From NCBI GenBank assembly GCA_963691655.1, contig OY829329.1, positions 51,003,279-51,067,278 of the forward strand: a DNA stretch of 64,000 nucleotides, read 5' to 3'. The translations under genes were made by a program, and so were the position numbers. This document shows positions 11,820 to 23,339 of the stretch, in pieces. The first letter of the stretch is position 1. Every line of letters begins with the position of its first letter. This stretch comes from Toxonevra muliebris. Taxonomy: Eukaryota; Arthropoda; Insecta; Diptera; Pallopteridae. Below the pieces are notes generated by a model, which worked only from the letters and a program-made list of their open reading frames with translations, had not been told where the DNA came from and made no database searches.

Positions 11820-11960
11820 ATATTTTTCACTCAAAATTGTTATGACGTAAAAAAGTAACGTAAAAAATATTTCTCAAAAAATTAAAGTTGCCGGCAAAGT
11901 AAAAAATTATTCTTATTCATAATACTTATTTATCAACGTAAAAAATATTTCTTATGAAAT
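11820..11960 (-). repeat. inverted subterminal repeat of the outer hAT element
   Basis: The reverse complement reads TAAGAAATATTTTTTACGTT.. and matches the units at 9864-10055, with TTGCCGGCAA in the middle. Confidence 0.6.
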
Positions 11961-11966
11961 AATATT

Positions 11967-12044
11967 TCGTCGCCTGAGAATTGATTTGGCGTATAGGTAT
12001 ATGAATTTGTACACACATACGCCAAATCAATTCTCAAGCGACGA
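11967..12044. repeat. 28-bp inverted repeat (hairpin)
   Basis: Arms 11967-11994 and 12017-12044 are complementary except for one base, around a 22-base loop. The left arm begins TCGTCGCCTGAGAATTGATT. It lies in the right subterminal part of the outer hAT element. Confidence 0.9.
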
Positions 12045-12179
12045 GTTATCGGCAACAAATAGAATTGTTCTTGCTCATAATTATTATAAAGCAATTTTTA
12101 TAAAAATTTGTTAGTTTTGGGCAACTTTTTCCATCACAAAAAAATTTCATAACAGTTATTTTACGTCCCTGGTCAGGAC

Positions 12180-13998
12180 TGAGTACTATCACGGTCTTTT
12201 CATTTGCCAAACTTGCTTCAATCGATTTTCAATTCCGGAGCAACACAAAAACTTGCTCATGGATACTGACTAGGTTAAGATTATAATTTTCGGGAGCTTT
12301 GAATTTAGATGTTCACCCTCATTAGGATCCAAAAAGATTTTATATACCAGAAGGATGGATCAATAGTTCAGTAATGAAACGAAAAAAGTTTAAAATCGTG
12401 AAAATTTCTTTCTTTCTCATGCACTGAACGGAAACCTGAGGGATATATATGAGAATTGTTGCCCCACTTCCCTAATCGCAGGTCCCGGTAGGTTTCTCTG
12501 TGAATACCTAGGATGAAGTCGCTGCTCAAGTATGTCATATTCATCATTGACCGCTTATAGCGTTCCCTAATTGTTTTTACTTTATATTTATTATTGTTGT
12601 TGTTGTTGATATATTTCATTTGATAATACTGGACTCTCGGTTACTTGTTTTCGTTTTCATGGCATTACGTTGCGTTGCCATTAGCCGTGAGCGCATCGCA
12701 TAAAATTTTAACGCCGTGGTAAGATTCACATATGCTGCCGCTGCCGCTGCTGCTTCTGTTGTTTTTAGTGCTTTTTCTTCTTCGGCTTCTTTTTCTACTG
12801 CTTAATGTTTGTAATGCTGTTATTGTTGTTGTTTTATTGTTTGTTATTTAATGTGGATTTTTTTTTTCCTCGATTGTTGAATTGTGATAAGCGCGTCGAC
12901 GGTGCGTTCAACGCTTGAACGCTTGCGCGACCAACCAACCGACCGCCTGCTGTTATTATTAACGCCTCCGTTAAATTTTCGTTGAAAATCATTTCGTTTT
13001 TTATAGACTTTTTCTCGCTTTTGTTGTTGTTGATGTGATTAATTTAAAATTAATAATAAATTAAGTTAAGCACACTCAACTCAGCTCAAATTGACTTGAC
13101 TCGAGAATCGAGGAGTGTGTGTGTGTGTGTGTATGTGTGCAGCGAACACACAATACACAAAAGTTTTTGATATTATTGAAATTAATGATTTTTTATCAAA
13201 GTATCTTTGAATTTTTTTTTTTTTTTTTCTTGTTATTCTGTAAATATTTCTTCTAATTGTATACTTCATTTTTTTATTCCTACATTAAGAAGTCTTTTCA
13301 TATAGAATCTCATAAATAAATAAAAATTAATAAAGCAATTTTTTTTTTTTGTTTGATTTCCCATTATGAATGAAGTATAAAATACCGCTGGAGCAGTTGA
13401 CTTTTGGAAACCGTAGATTGTTTTATTAATCTAAGTTGGAGCGAAGTCAAGGTACTGATACAAAACAGATCAGAATTTCCCCAAAAATAAAGGGGAAAAT
13501 GAGTTTTATTCCCAAACCTTGTACTGACACGGCATTGTAGGATGGTTTTTATAATTGATGCAGTACAAATTCGTGTCACTCGCATAAAACAAATAAAAAT
13601 AGCGTTCAACTGAATTAATATTCAAATTGGAGTTTCCGAAACGAAGTATTAAAAATTGATGCAAAGCCTCAGAATCGAATACAAAGCTCTCGAAAATAAT
13701 AACTTTAATCTAATATCCAAGAAAGCCATTATTTCTATACCGGGATTGAAAATCAAACCCATACTTAATTGGAAGTCGATGAGTTTTGAAAAAAATTATC
13801 CTGACTAGGTTGAAATTGAACGCCAGCACGGGTCGCTAGCCAAAGTCTAATAGGCTGAATCAGACTAGTGCATTATCAATTGTAAGCTTTCTATTTTCTT
13901 GCACGCACACGTACAACCGAGAACTCTAGCGGGGCAGGGGGTTGGGAACACCCAAAACAACCACAGCCTAACAAAATATAAAATAATGCCTATATATA
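12180..13998. other. no gene seen; simple repeats
   Basis: AT-rich, with a GTT/ATT-rich tract near 12590-12610, a GC-richer patch at 12890-12950 (CGCGTCGACGG, GCGCGACCAACC), a GT repeat at about 13113-13137, and T runs at 13207-13230. From about 13620 to 13800 it contains degenerate repeat text like that at 20.7-24.4 kb (CCGAAAACGA / CATACTTAATTG). Confidence 0.5.
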
Positions 13999-15620
13999 CA
14001 CACCTGCTCAAAATAATAGTTACACATTAAAATTCTAACTTCAACAAAACAGAAAATTATTTTTATTTAACATTTTCAAAACAAAACAAATGCACATTAT
14101 TTCTTTGATTTTATCCATATAAAAAAAAAATAATTTCTTTAATATATAGTGTAAAGTACAAAAGTTGAGATCGATAAATATTTATTTTGCCTAAATCAGC
14201 CTGCTCATAAAAATAGGTACACTTATGCTTTAAAGAAAAGTACAAAAAAATTAACAACGGTAAGAATAGTTTTGTATATATTTTTAATTATTTATCTAAT
14301 AACCTGTATATCCACCCCCATGTTGGACTACTTTCACGATTCTTTTCGGCTTGCTGTTGATTAAAGTCTGACAGGATTGCTTGAGTATGTCGTACCACAT
14401 TTTTCGAACAAATTGTCACAACTGCTCCTTGTTTTGAAAAAGTTTACTTGGACAATTTGTTTTTCAACTCTCCCCACAGGTTTTCTATCGTTTTAAAGTC
14501 CGGGGACTCAACAACAAATCAACTTAATGGTCCTCAAAGTGTTTTTTTTTTTTACCAGCATGGGATGTGCTTTGGGTCGTTATATTGCTAAAGGACTCAA
14601 TGCAAAGGCATGTTTTTCTCAGAATAGGGTAGCATCACATTTTCCAATTGTACCTTGTATTCGGCGACAGTTATTTTATTTGTTGTCAGGTATATAGGAC
14701 ATATCCATGAAAGGTAACACCCCACACCGTAATACTTCTATCTCCATGCTTCATTGTTTTTTTTTTTGTTAAACAAACATGAAACATCTTTGCCTTGGAG
14801 GCGTCGAACATTCCTTTCTTCATCGCTTCCAAAAAGATTTGCCTTAGTTTCGTCACACCATAAAATATTTCTTCATTGTTTTTTGCTTTCAGGTCCTTAC
14901 CAATTTTCGTGGTCCTTTTTTTTATAGTTTAGCCTTATATACAATTTTTTTTTTTGCGTTAAGGGAACATTTTTGGCTATTCATCCTGGTGGATTGACTT
15001 TTTATAGCCGTCACCAAATTATTTCAGCACTTTAATCCTTTAATGATTTAAATGGGTTCTTTCTGCATTAGGTCACTTTATGTCGATCAAGCGTTGTGTT
15101 CGTTTTTGAAGGCCTACCTTCGATTTTCTCTTTTTATCACATTTCTGACAAAATTATGGGATATGTTAGTAAGTTCACCCATGCACCGAAGAAATTTCCC
15201 ATATTTTCTCAAGTTGGAAACCGATCGGGGGTTTTTCGTCGGTACGATGTGATTTACGACCCATATGAATAAGAATTTCCATTATCAATTCATGTCGTTT
15301 TGCAAAAAATATTAGAGAAAGCTTACCGTTCTTTAAAAAAAAATCCGAAAAAAATATAATATTAACTTTTATTAAAATGTATTAAATTACACTTGTAGGT
15401 GTAACTATTATTTTGAGCAAGCCAATTTGTAGTTCATTCACAGAAAGTTCAAGTAAATCATATATTGAGGATTTACACTTTCTATTTTGTTGACAACAGC
15501 GTTGCTAGATTATGCTGTTTATATTTTCTCCACAATTTACCGTTTAAATTTCCAAAAAAGTTGTGTAGAGGAGTTAAAATGAATAGTTATGAAGTGTAAC
15601 TATTATTTTGAGCAGGTGTG
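13999..15620 (-). mobile_element. Tc1-like element with IR/DR ends
   Basis: A 1622-bp element. The outer ends are identical for 27 bases, starting CACACCTGCTCAAAATAATA, and abut TA on each side (13997-13998 and 15621-15622). A second, diverged copy of the end lies about 200 bp inside each terminus: left near 14198-14226 (GCCTGCTCATAAAAATAGG), right near 15390-15423 (reverse complement GCTTGCTCAAAATAATAGTT). Two direct repeats within each ~200-bp inverted repeat is the IR/DR layout known from Tc1-type elements such as Sleeping Beauty, Minos and the Paris/Bari groups. The coding region is dead. Confidence 0.88.
14296..15264 (-). pseudogene. Tc1 (DD34E-type) transposase remnant
   Basis: The minus strand starts MGRKSHRTDEK (ATG 15262-15264) and ends QHGGGYTGY then TAG (14296-14298), both typical of Tc1 transposases. 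Landmarks between them are WCDETKANLFGSDEERNVRR (first catalytic Asp in CDET), QYNDPKH and SPDFKTIENLWGELK (the catalytic Glu codon at 14483-14485). The usual QQDNDPKH motif reads *QYNDPKH here, so the second catalytic Asp is replaced by Tyr. There are several stops, shifts and poly-A expansions, so it encodes no working enzyme. Confidence 0.85.
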
Positions 15621-15628
15621 TATATATA

Positions 15629-16618
15629 CAGGGTGACAATCGTAAAGTGACGCACACATTTCAGCAGTTATTTTCAAAAGGACGTACTTCCATTAAGTAC
15701 AATTAAGTGTTAACATTGCTGAATATATAAGCATTCATTTGAACCCCACCTCATTCAATATAACCTCCTTTAGCCTGCACACATGCCTTCAATCGATCCG
15801 GAAATCGTAGGACTGTTCGCCGCAGGACTTCCTGATCAATTTCAGTCCAGGCTTTCTCTAATGAATTTGTCAGCGACTCCAGACTGTGGTGTTGAGATGC
15901 ACAAGCCTTACTCTCTAAAATACTCCAAATAGAGTAGTCCATTGGATTCAAGTCTGGGGAGTATGGTGGCCATTCTTGAGATGTTATGAATCCAGAAAAA
16001 TTGTCTTTTATCCATGTTTGTGTTAATTTTGCAATGTGGGAAGGTGCAGAATCTTTCTGGAAAGTTCATTTAAAATGCTCCGATAAACAACCTGGTCAAT
16101 TTTAACACCCTCTTCAACGAATATTAGAGGGGTTCTGGCATTAGCGGAAACTCCAGCCCATACCATAACGGAAGCTGGCTTTTGAACTCGGCCAACAGTC
16201 CTCGGTCCAACAGTCGATGATGATGTTAGCGATTTTTCTCATTGAGCGCCTTTGATTTCGCTTGATTCGTTTACGAATTTTTTCTGTTAAACCAGTAGTG
16301 GCAACTGTTGAAAATTTTCCCCGCTCTCTATCGCCAAAACCCCCAGTTTCATTATATCGAATAATAGCTCGGTCTACCGTACGACTTGACAAATTCAAAG
16401 CCTTTGCAATTTGACGGCTACTATAATTTGCCAAATGAAATTTCATAATTTTTCCTTGTCCATTTTTATGGAAATTTCAAAATGTAATAACAAAAATTCA
16501 AATGAAATTAAAAGCAAAGCCAATGATGAATGAATTTGCTTTTTAAATTAAAGTAACGGTAAATGGCAAAGTTTGCTGCAGAGTATTAAACTTGCGTCAC
16601 TTTACAATTGTCACCCTG
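15629..16618 (-). mobile_element. mariner-like element, DD37D type, copy 2 (deleted)
   Basis: Has the same ends as copy 1 (89-1375) and TA on both sides (15627-15628 and 16619-16620). At 990 bp it is 297 bp shorter. It abuts the IR/DR Tc1 element: only TATATATA (15621-15628) separates them, and this stretch supplies the TA flank of both. Confidence 0.9.
15751..16446 (-). pseudogene. DD37D transposase with internal deletions
   Basis: Relative to copy 1 it lacks about 46 bp between GTTCA microhomologies near 16070, about 240 bp near 16205-16235, and about 12 bp near 16447. The large deletion removes the end of the DNA-binding region and the first catalytic Asp. The C-terminal NPMDYSIW segment is open at 15751-15951. 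The TGA seen in copy 1 lies in the deleted part, so its ancestral state cannot be read here. Confidence 0.85.
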
Positions 16619-17704
16619 TACATATACATACCCGTGGTACCCGGGTACCACGTGTATGAGTTTAATTGTTAACATCAGAAGTGCACGCTGAAAAAAAGCA
16701 TGAATTTTGCAACAAAGACTATACAACAACACACAATTTGCAGCAAGAAAGCTCAGCATTTTGTGTTCACGTTACATGAAAATATGAAAATGATAACATT
16801 CGCGTTGAGTGGAGTGATTCTGGTGACGATGGTTCATCTAATGATGAAGTGAATGAACAAGAGCCTGAACAAAAAAGTCAAGCATCAACGTTAAACACTA
16901 ATTTACTGTATGGTGAGCATAAAACAACTTGGAATATTAATTCAACATCTCAAGGTGCCACCCATAATATTCCTCGCCAAAAAGCTGGTCCATCGCGTGC
17001 AACTAAAATGCTATCAGGAAGAGGCACTTTCGAACGACACGTGAGGTCAACCAAGGAAAACGAGTCGTCAGAGATTTGAGTTGTGAGATATAAAAATTCG
17101 GGTCGAAATTTCACTTTTTTTACAAGCCTTTCACTGGTACGATTTCTGAAAACTTCACAATCGTCAATTGTAGGAACTTTCAAGAAAAATAAGTCTTACA
17201 TTCCACCCGAAATGAAGGCATCTAAATGTCGAGAAATATTTTCTTCACAGTTTGGTTTTTCTAACGATAACATTATGATGTTCTCATATGTGCCTTAAAA
17301 ATTAAGGCTTTACTAATGCTATCAACCCTTCATACTGGCAAGGATCTATCTTCTATAACAGCACAAAGAGTGAAGTAGACACGATGAACAAGATGTTAGA
17401 TGTAGAACACTTAGATGGCCAGTCGCCTTTTTTTACAAAAATTATTCAACTTGGAACAAATCCACAAATTTGTGACGATGCTTTCTAAAGAATCTAAGAA
17501 AACAATAGGCAATACTAGAGATAATCAAAAAATCAACCATCCCCAATATATACCCGAGCTAGGGCGCTCAATTAATTTTACGGTAGCTCCTACTCACGAC
17601 ACATCCGGCCGTAATTCGAAATTGCGCCTAATGTTTTACTTCATCAAACAAAAAAAGCGAATGACCAGGAAGTCATGTGTTGGTTGCAATTCGCCGATTT
17701 ACTA

Positions 17705-19011
17705 AGCAGTGAGATTGAAAAAATTTTAACACACGTTTAACCTAATAATTTTTTTGGGTGTAAAATTTAAAAAATTTCTTTGATCTAGTTATCTTTGAAA
17801 AATATGTCAGTTGTTATTTTTAATGACAAACATGTTGATTTATTATAAGTTTGATCAAAATGAGAGAAGAAAAAGAAGTACGTCTTAAAATTATTAAAAA
17901 TTTTTAAAAAAAATCCACATTGGTCCTACAAAAAATTGGTCAAAGAATTGAAGGTCTGCCGTCAAACTGTTTCCAATGTTATTAAACAGTTTCAGGAGAA
18001 TTTAACCATCGATAGGAAACCTGGTTCGGGAAGAAAACAAAGACCACATGATATTGGGAAAGCCAAGAAAAGAGAAAGCATATTGAAAAGATCTCCAAGC
18101 ACATCTGGTAGAAAAGCTGCCCGGTTAGCCCAGTGCTCTGACTATTTAGTGCGAAAAGTTAAAGCCAATGCAGGTTGGAAAACATACAAAGTCCAAAAAG
18201 TTCCAGACAGGAATGCTGCAAAAAAATTTAGATGCCAAAAGTAGGGCTCGGAAATTAAAATCGAATTTCATACAAAAATTTGGCATTCATGTTGTATACT
18301 GGACAACGAAACCTATGCACTGGCAGATTTTACGCAGCTTCCGGGTCAAAATTTGTATGTTGCTGATGCTCGAGGAAATGTCGAAGAACAATTTAGAATC
18401 CAAAAGCAGACCAAATTTCCTAAAAAATTCCTGGTATGGCAAGCTATATGCAGTAGCGGCAAAAGAAGCAAGTCATTTGTTACAGTGGGTTCTATAAATA
18501 CCGAAATATACATCAAAGAATGTCTGAAAAAAATACTTCTTCCTTTCATAAGAGAGCACAATGTGTCCACATATTTTAGGCCCGATTTGGCATCATGTCA
18601 CTACGGCAAGAAAGCTCTGGAGTGGTACCAAAGTAATAACATAGTTTTTGTACCAAGAGAGGCCAATCCACCAAATTGTCCGGAGCTAAGACCAACCAGT
18701 GGAGAGATATTGGGTTCTTGTGAAAAGAAACTTAAAGAGCACAAAAAAGGTGTCCCAAAATATCGAAGATTTTAAAAGGAGATGGTCAAACTGTTCCAAA
18801 AAGGTGTCTGAAACAACTTTGAAATATCTAATGGAAGGCTTACCAAAAAAGGTCCACGAGTTCATAAATAGTGATTAGAACTATAAAAGTTATATTTTTC
18901 TGCAATTTGTAAAATATTATCAATTAAATAAAAAAAAATCAAAACTCTAAGATCAACCGTTTAAAAATTATTGAATTTTATATATGTTAAGATTTTTTCG
19001 ATCTCACTCCT
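17705..19011 (+). mobile_element. mariner-like element, DD37E type, copy B
   Basis: A 1307-bp element with ends AGCAGTGAGATTGAAAAAAT and (inward from the right) AGGAGTGAGATCGAAAAAAT, flanked by TA at 17703-17704 and 19012-19013. It sits inside the zinc-finger coding part of the piggyBac remnant. Confidence 0.9.
17860..18878 (+). pseudogene. DD37E mariner transposase, copy B
   Basis: Starts MREEKEVRLKIIKNF at 17860 and ends KKVHEFINSD with TAG at 18876-18878, about 340 codons if repaired. A stop follows KNF and the frame changes before 17936. From 17936 the frame is open (helix-turn-helix KVCRQTVSNVIKQF) to a TAG at 18242-18244, which is TTG in copy A. It then continues in the same frame with the first Asp in LDNETY and the second in YFRPDLASCHY. 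Near 18690 a 4-base insertion (compare AGACCAACCAGTGG with AGACCAGTGG in copy A) shifts the frame and removes the PVERYW Glu. Copy A lost other sites, so the two decayed independently. Confidence 0.88.
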
Positions 19012-19214
19012 TATGCACATGCTGCAACAATTGCAAAGTGTTATACTTGCACTTAAATTACAAACAAATTGCATACCAGATATGAATTAAATTTTCTTTC
19101 CTAATGAAGTATATTTGTACAAAATAATACCAAATAATATATAGCATTCATTACTATTAACTTTTAGTCAAAACAATTCAAGATTCTTTTGAATTTTCAT
19201 ACATAAAATATATA

Positions 19215-19430
19215 GGTACCCGGGTACCACGGGTACCTCCTAAAAGGTGTAAAAATAAAACGTTTAAAAAAAGATACTGAAAAACTACTTTTTTAAATCT
19301 TTTTTACCCTAAATTTTGTTGCTTGATTATCTTGAGGAATACCAGAAAGACCAACATCAAAGAACTAATTCTTGTCATAAAAAAATCAGAAAAAGCACAT
19401 CCTAGGTACCCGGGCACCACTGGTATCCAC
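19215..19430. repeat. pair of GGTACCCGGGTACC-type palindromes
   Basis: GGTACCCGGGTACCACGGG at 19215-19233 and GGTACCCGGGCACCACTGG at 19405-19423, each followed by similar text (CTAAAAGGTGTAAA / CATAAAGGTTAAAC) about 190 bp apart. With 16631-16649 this makes three copies of the same palindrome. The third, followed by GGTTAA, could be the true outer end of the piggyBac element. Confidence 0.6.
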
Positions 19431-20700
19431 ATAAAGGTTAAACAGTTTCGTCAGAGAAGAAACCAGCTAAAAATGAAAAGCCCTTTTGCTCAATCTTTCA
19501 ATCCATATATTTTCTTTCAGCACTTATATTTTCTTTAATATTTTCCGCAAGTGTGTGAATACGTGTAGGGCACTTCATTATTCAGGACTGTTTCCGCAGA
19601 TCGTGAGCAAAGATATATTTAAAAATTTCAACACATTAACTTTTGTTTTTGGTAAATTTGGCTCGCGAACATACAAATTAAAAATTAAAAAAGAAAAAAC
19701 CTTTAATTAATAAATGAATATTTGACACGCTGATAAAAATCTAAATTGCCATACAATCAGACCATGCCACACATAAACGCACACATACACACATGCATGC
19801 ATACAAATGTACACATATTCATACATGCATAAATATTTACGTACGTTCTTTAATGAATTTATGAATATTTTAAAAATTAATAAAATAATTACTCTATAAT
19901 TTTAGTCATTTACACTCACTGAAATAAATGAATGAATAAATGCTATTGTTCCTTTTTTTTTTTTTCATTTTGTTTTTCTGATGATGGCAATAATGTATTG
20001 CTGAGAGGGTGTTGCCAACTATTGTTATTCAGTAAAAACATTGAGCAACAATTGCTGCATGTTTAAAAAAATATTATTCGTGTTTATGTGCAAGCATGTA
20101 ATTTTAAATGAAAAAATAATAATAATGAAAAGTTATAGCTACTAGGTAGGTATCAATTATTTTTGTATTTTAGTCATGGTAAAATTTTGTTTTTGTGATA
20201 TTTTATTAGTTATTTTAATATTTTAATTAGTAACATTTATATAGATATTGAATATTTATGCATTTATAATGATAAACAAACATACATTCCGCCCGCCATT
20301 CCACACAAACACTTTCAAAAATTTCTCGTAAAATAGCTTCAAGTATTAATTAATTATATAATGAAGTGGAAATTAATTGAAAAAAAAAAAAATAGATATT
20401 TGTTTATAGAAACTATGCTGCGTAGTTTATTAAAATGAAAAAATATCTACTGGCACATTACACTTAAATATACTGAAAATATCAACCTAATGAATACGGT
20501 AATTAAACCTTTTTTTTAACTAATTTTAATGCATTACACGCTCGTCTCTCGCGCTCATATGTATGCATTTAATTAGATTAATTTATTTGTTTATGCTCAA
20601 TTTCCTATGTGTTGACATTATCAAATTTTCAAAATAAAAATGAAAAATGAAGTAATTAAATTGCAAATATTCTAATGAAAAATAAATACCTATTGAAATA
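19431..20700. other. no gene seen
   Basis: Very AT-rich sequence with ACACATACAC-type runs near 19770-19830 and no recognisable coding or element ends. Confidence 0.55.
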
Positions 20701-21002
20701 TGCTAGTGAAATTGTGAGTTCCAGAATCTTCTACCGTATTATATCCAACTGTCTGAGTTCATTTTCAAGTTCGAAAGTCAAAAGAGTCGAGTTTCAAATT
20801 CAAAGCTTCCGAAAACGATGATACAAATTAAGAAACCCAAGAGCTAGTTTTAGTGCCCTTTCGAATTTGAAAATCCGTCCCATACTTAATTGAAAATTTG
20901 ATGCAAATCTTCCTAAAACAATAATCCGTATATGTTCAGTATCCAATACCAAGATCTAGAGCCTTCCTTAGGCTAAAAAACGATTCCGTAATTGTTTGGA
21001 AA

Positions 21003-22891
21003 GGGCATAGCCGGGTTTCCATGTCAGTAATGCCCCCAAACTGAATTAAGTTTCGCTTGGACCTATTTGAAGCACTTGATTTAAGAATACATTGGCTAAA
21101 TTTTCAGACCATTATCTGTAATTTTTAATGAGTAATGGCGGATTTTTCAAATTTCGTTTTTCGCGTTTTTCACCTTAACTAGTCATAGGAAAAATCTGAA
21201 AAAATTCATAGTGATTTTTTGGTTTTGGAAACACATTTGAAATTTTTTCGCGAATTTTCTAAAGCGAAAATAACAATGAAAAAAATCGCGAAAATTTTTA
21301 AAACCTGAAACTAAAAATGGGATTACTACTCTGATTTTTCTTATGTAAATAAGTCTCTTTCGAATACTCATACTCCAATTTTTCCAGATTTTTGCAAGGT
21401 GTGGCCGGGGGTCTAAAAATTAAAAACCGAAATTGGCATTTCATATGTAATACCATAGGGCCATGAAAAAAATCAATTACAGCTATTAACTATCAACTAT
21501 CTGCTATTTCGCACAATTTTTTTGAAAATTTTTTTTATGAAAACTCAAATTTTTTTTGTTTATCACCCCAGTTGAGTTATGGTATATCACATTCATTACG
21601 CAGTGGAACAAATTTTCAACTCTTGTCTTATGTGCGACATTTTTCAACGGTTTTATAGGCTTGCTAATCACGACTGCGTACTCAGTTTTTTTGAAGCCGG
21701 AAAAATGGGGTATTCAGGGCCTATTAAGAAATTTCTTCATTTCAACAGATACGAATTTGATGTCTGAATCAAAGTGGTTAAGCACAAAGAGGTAAACAAT
21801 TTTTGCGTATTCACTTTTCCTCTATCTCTTACTTGTTCTCTTGAAAATGGGGCTTTAAACGATTCCATTATTTACTTACGCAGTGTGAGTGACTTGGTGC
21901 TAATGTGAAAAATTTGGTTTTTGCATTATTCTGGAAAAAGAGTACCCGTTGCTTTGGGACCCTATAATGTTTGACAGGGAACATTTTCTCCAAAGACAGT
22001 ATAACAGTTTTCCCAACGGTTTTTGTTTTATCGGCTATTTATTGAAAAAGGGAGCTTAAAATCCCATTTTCAAGAGAACAGGTAAGAGATGGAAGAAAAG
22101 TGAATACACAAAAACTGTTTATCTCTTTTTGCTTAACAAATTTGCTTCAGACATAAAATTCGTATCTGTTGAAATAAAGAAATTCCTTAATAGGCCCTGA
22201 ATACCCCATTTTTCCGGCTTCAGGGTCCATATTGTGGGTGAACTAGAGGTGAAGGAGAAAAACTGAGTACGCAGTCGTGATTAGCGACACTATAAAACCG
22301 TTGAAAAATCTCGCACATAAGACAAAAGTTGAAAATTTGTTCCACTGCGTAATGAATGTGATGTACCATAACTCAGCTAAGGTGGTAAAAAAATTTTTTT
22401 TGAGTTTTCATTAAAAAAAAATTTTTCAAAAAAATTCTGCAAAAATAGCAAATAGTTGATAGTTAAAAGCCGTAATTGATTTTTTTCATGGCATTTCATA
22501 TGAAATACCAATTTCGGTTTTTAATTTTTTAGACCCCCGGCCACACCTTGCAAAAATCTGAAAAAATTGGAGTATGAGTATTCGAAAGAGATTTATTAAC
22601 ATAAGAAAAATCAGAGCAGTAAACCCATTTTTAGTATGAAAAAATCGCATGCAAAAAGTTTCACGATTTTTTTCATTGCGAATTTCGCGTTAGAAAATTC
22701 GCGAAAAAATTTCAAATATGTCTCCAGAACCAAAAAATCATTGTGTTTTTTTTCAAATTTTTACTATGACTAGTTAAGCTGAAAAACGCGAAAAACTTTG
22801 CGAAATCCGCCATTACTCATTAAAAATTACAATTCATGCGAAACTTGATTCGGTTTGGGGGCATTTCTGGCATGGAAACCCGGCTATGCCC
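21003..22891. mobile_element. 1.9-kb palindromic (foldback) element
   Basis: The ends read inward GGGCATAGCCGGGTTTCCATG and are complementary. The left half (21003 to about 21870) is matched in inverted order by the right half (about 22046-22891), with scattered mismatches and indels, so each arm is about 850-870 bp. About 175 bp near 21870-22045 forms the unpaired centre. The flanks are TTTGGAAA (20995-21002) and TTTGAAAA (22892-22899), a likely 8-bp duplication with one change. There is no coding evidence; the open frames on both arms mirror each other and match nothing known. Superfamily unknown. Confidence 0.85.
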
Positions 22892-23339
22892 TTTGAAAAT
22901 CGAGGAAGAAGGAACGATTCAAATTCAGAAATCAAAACGAAGGACAACCTAAACTCATAATCTAAGAACAAGTGCAACAACAAGAAAATGATAATTCAAA
23001 TCCAGTATCCCAAAGCAAGTTCCAATTCTTTGTCTTATAATTCTTTCAAATATTCATGGGAAAGTTTAAAATTGTTTTCAAATATATCAAAGAAAACTTA
23101 GTCTGGTAACTTGAAAACATTTAATCGATAATTATAGGTAAAAACTAAGAAAAATGTTTAGAAATTGAAGGAATTCACAGAACATTTCTTATTCCATTGG
23201 TGACCTAACAAACAAATGACGATTTCAAACCTTGGATGGGCATACTTTTGATAGGTACATGACTGAGAACAGAGACCCAATTGAAGCAAAAAAGATTTTT
23301 GAATACAATTCCGAGTTAGAAATTCAACTTCATTCTTTA

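Larger units (their letters stand above)
8522..12171. mobile_element. hAT-like element, 3.65 kb, with nested insertions
   Basis: Both ends read inward as CAGGGACGTAA, and both are flanked by the same 8 bases, GTCAGGAC (8514-8521 and 12172-12179). An 8-bp duplication plus CAGGG ends is the hAT pattern. The left and right interiors remain similar for some distance: 8540-8575 resembles the reverse complement of 12090-12150, and the ~95-bp repeats at 9864-10055 resemble the reverse complement of 11820-11960. Inside are a second hAT element (8824-9751), a mariner-type transposase tail and a probable solo LTR (10707-11807). Without the hAT insert and the LTR, the original element would be about 1.6 kb. 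No hAT transposase is recognisable, so it is probably non-autonomous. Confidence 0.75.
16800..19056 (+). pseudogene. piggyBac-type transposase remnant
   Basis: Pieces in order: an acidic N-terminus (VEWSDSGDDGSSNDEVNEQE, from about 16806), then after a large loss GTFKKNKSYIPPEM with REIFSSQFGF (about 17170-17260), MLSTLHTGKD with KSEVDTMNKM (about 17315-17400), and a Cys-rich C-terminus from about 17650. VDTMNKM matches the region around the last catalytic Asp (GGVDTLDQM in relatives). The C-terminus reads RMTRKSCVGCNSPIY, stops at the mariner (17705) and resumes after it as YAHAATIAKCYTCT and TAA (19054-19056). Several frame changes and stops are present and the central catalytic region is absent. 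Confidence 0.8.
16631..19233 (+). mobile_element. piggyBac-type element remnant, split by a mariner
   Basis: Coding similarity to piggyBac transposase lies between 19-bp inverted ends, CCCGTGGTACCCGGGTACC at 16631-16649 and its reverse complement at 19215-19233. No TTAA target is seen directly at these ends, so they may be subterminal or the true ends may be lost. The element is interrupted by the DD37E mariner at 17705-19011. Without it, the remnant is about 1.3 kb, shorter than a full piggyBac, and a large central part of the transposase is missing. Confidence 0.7.

Noticed and set aside
21556..21795. 79-codon frame in the palindrome
   Set aside because: Lies in one arm of the inverted repeat, has no domain and no sign of selection.
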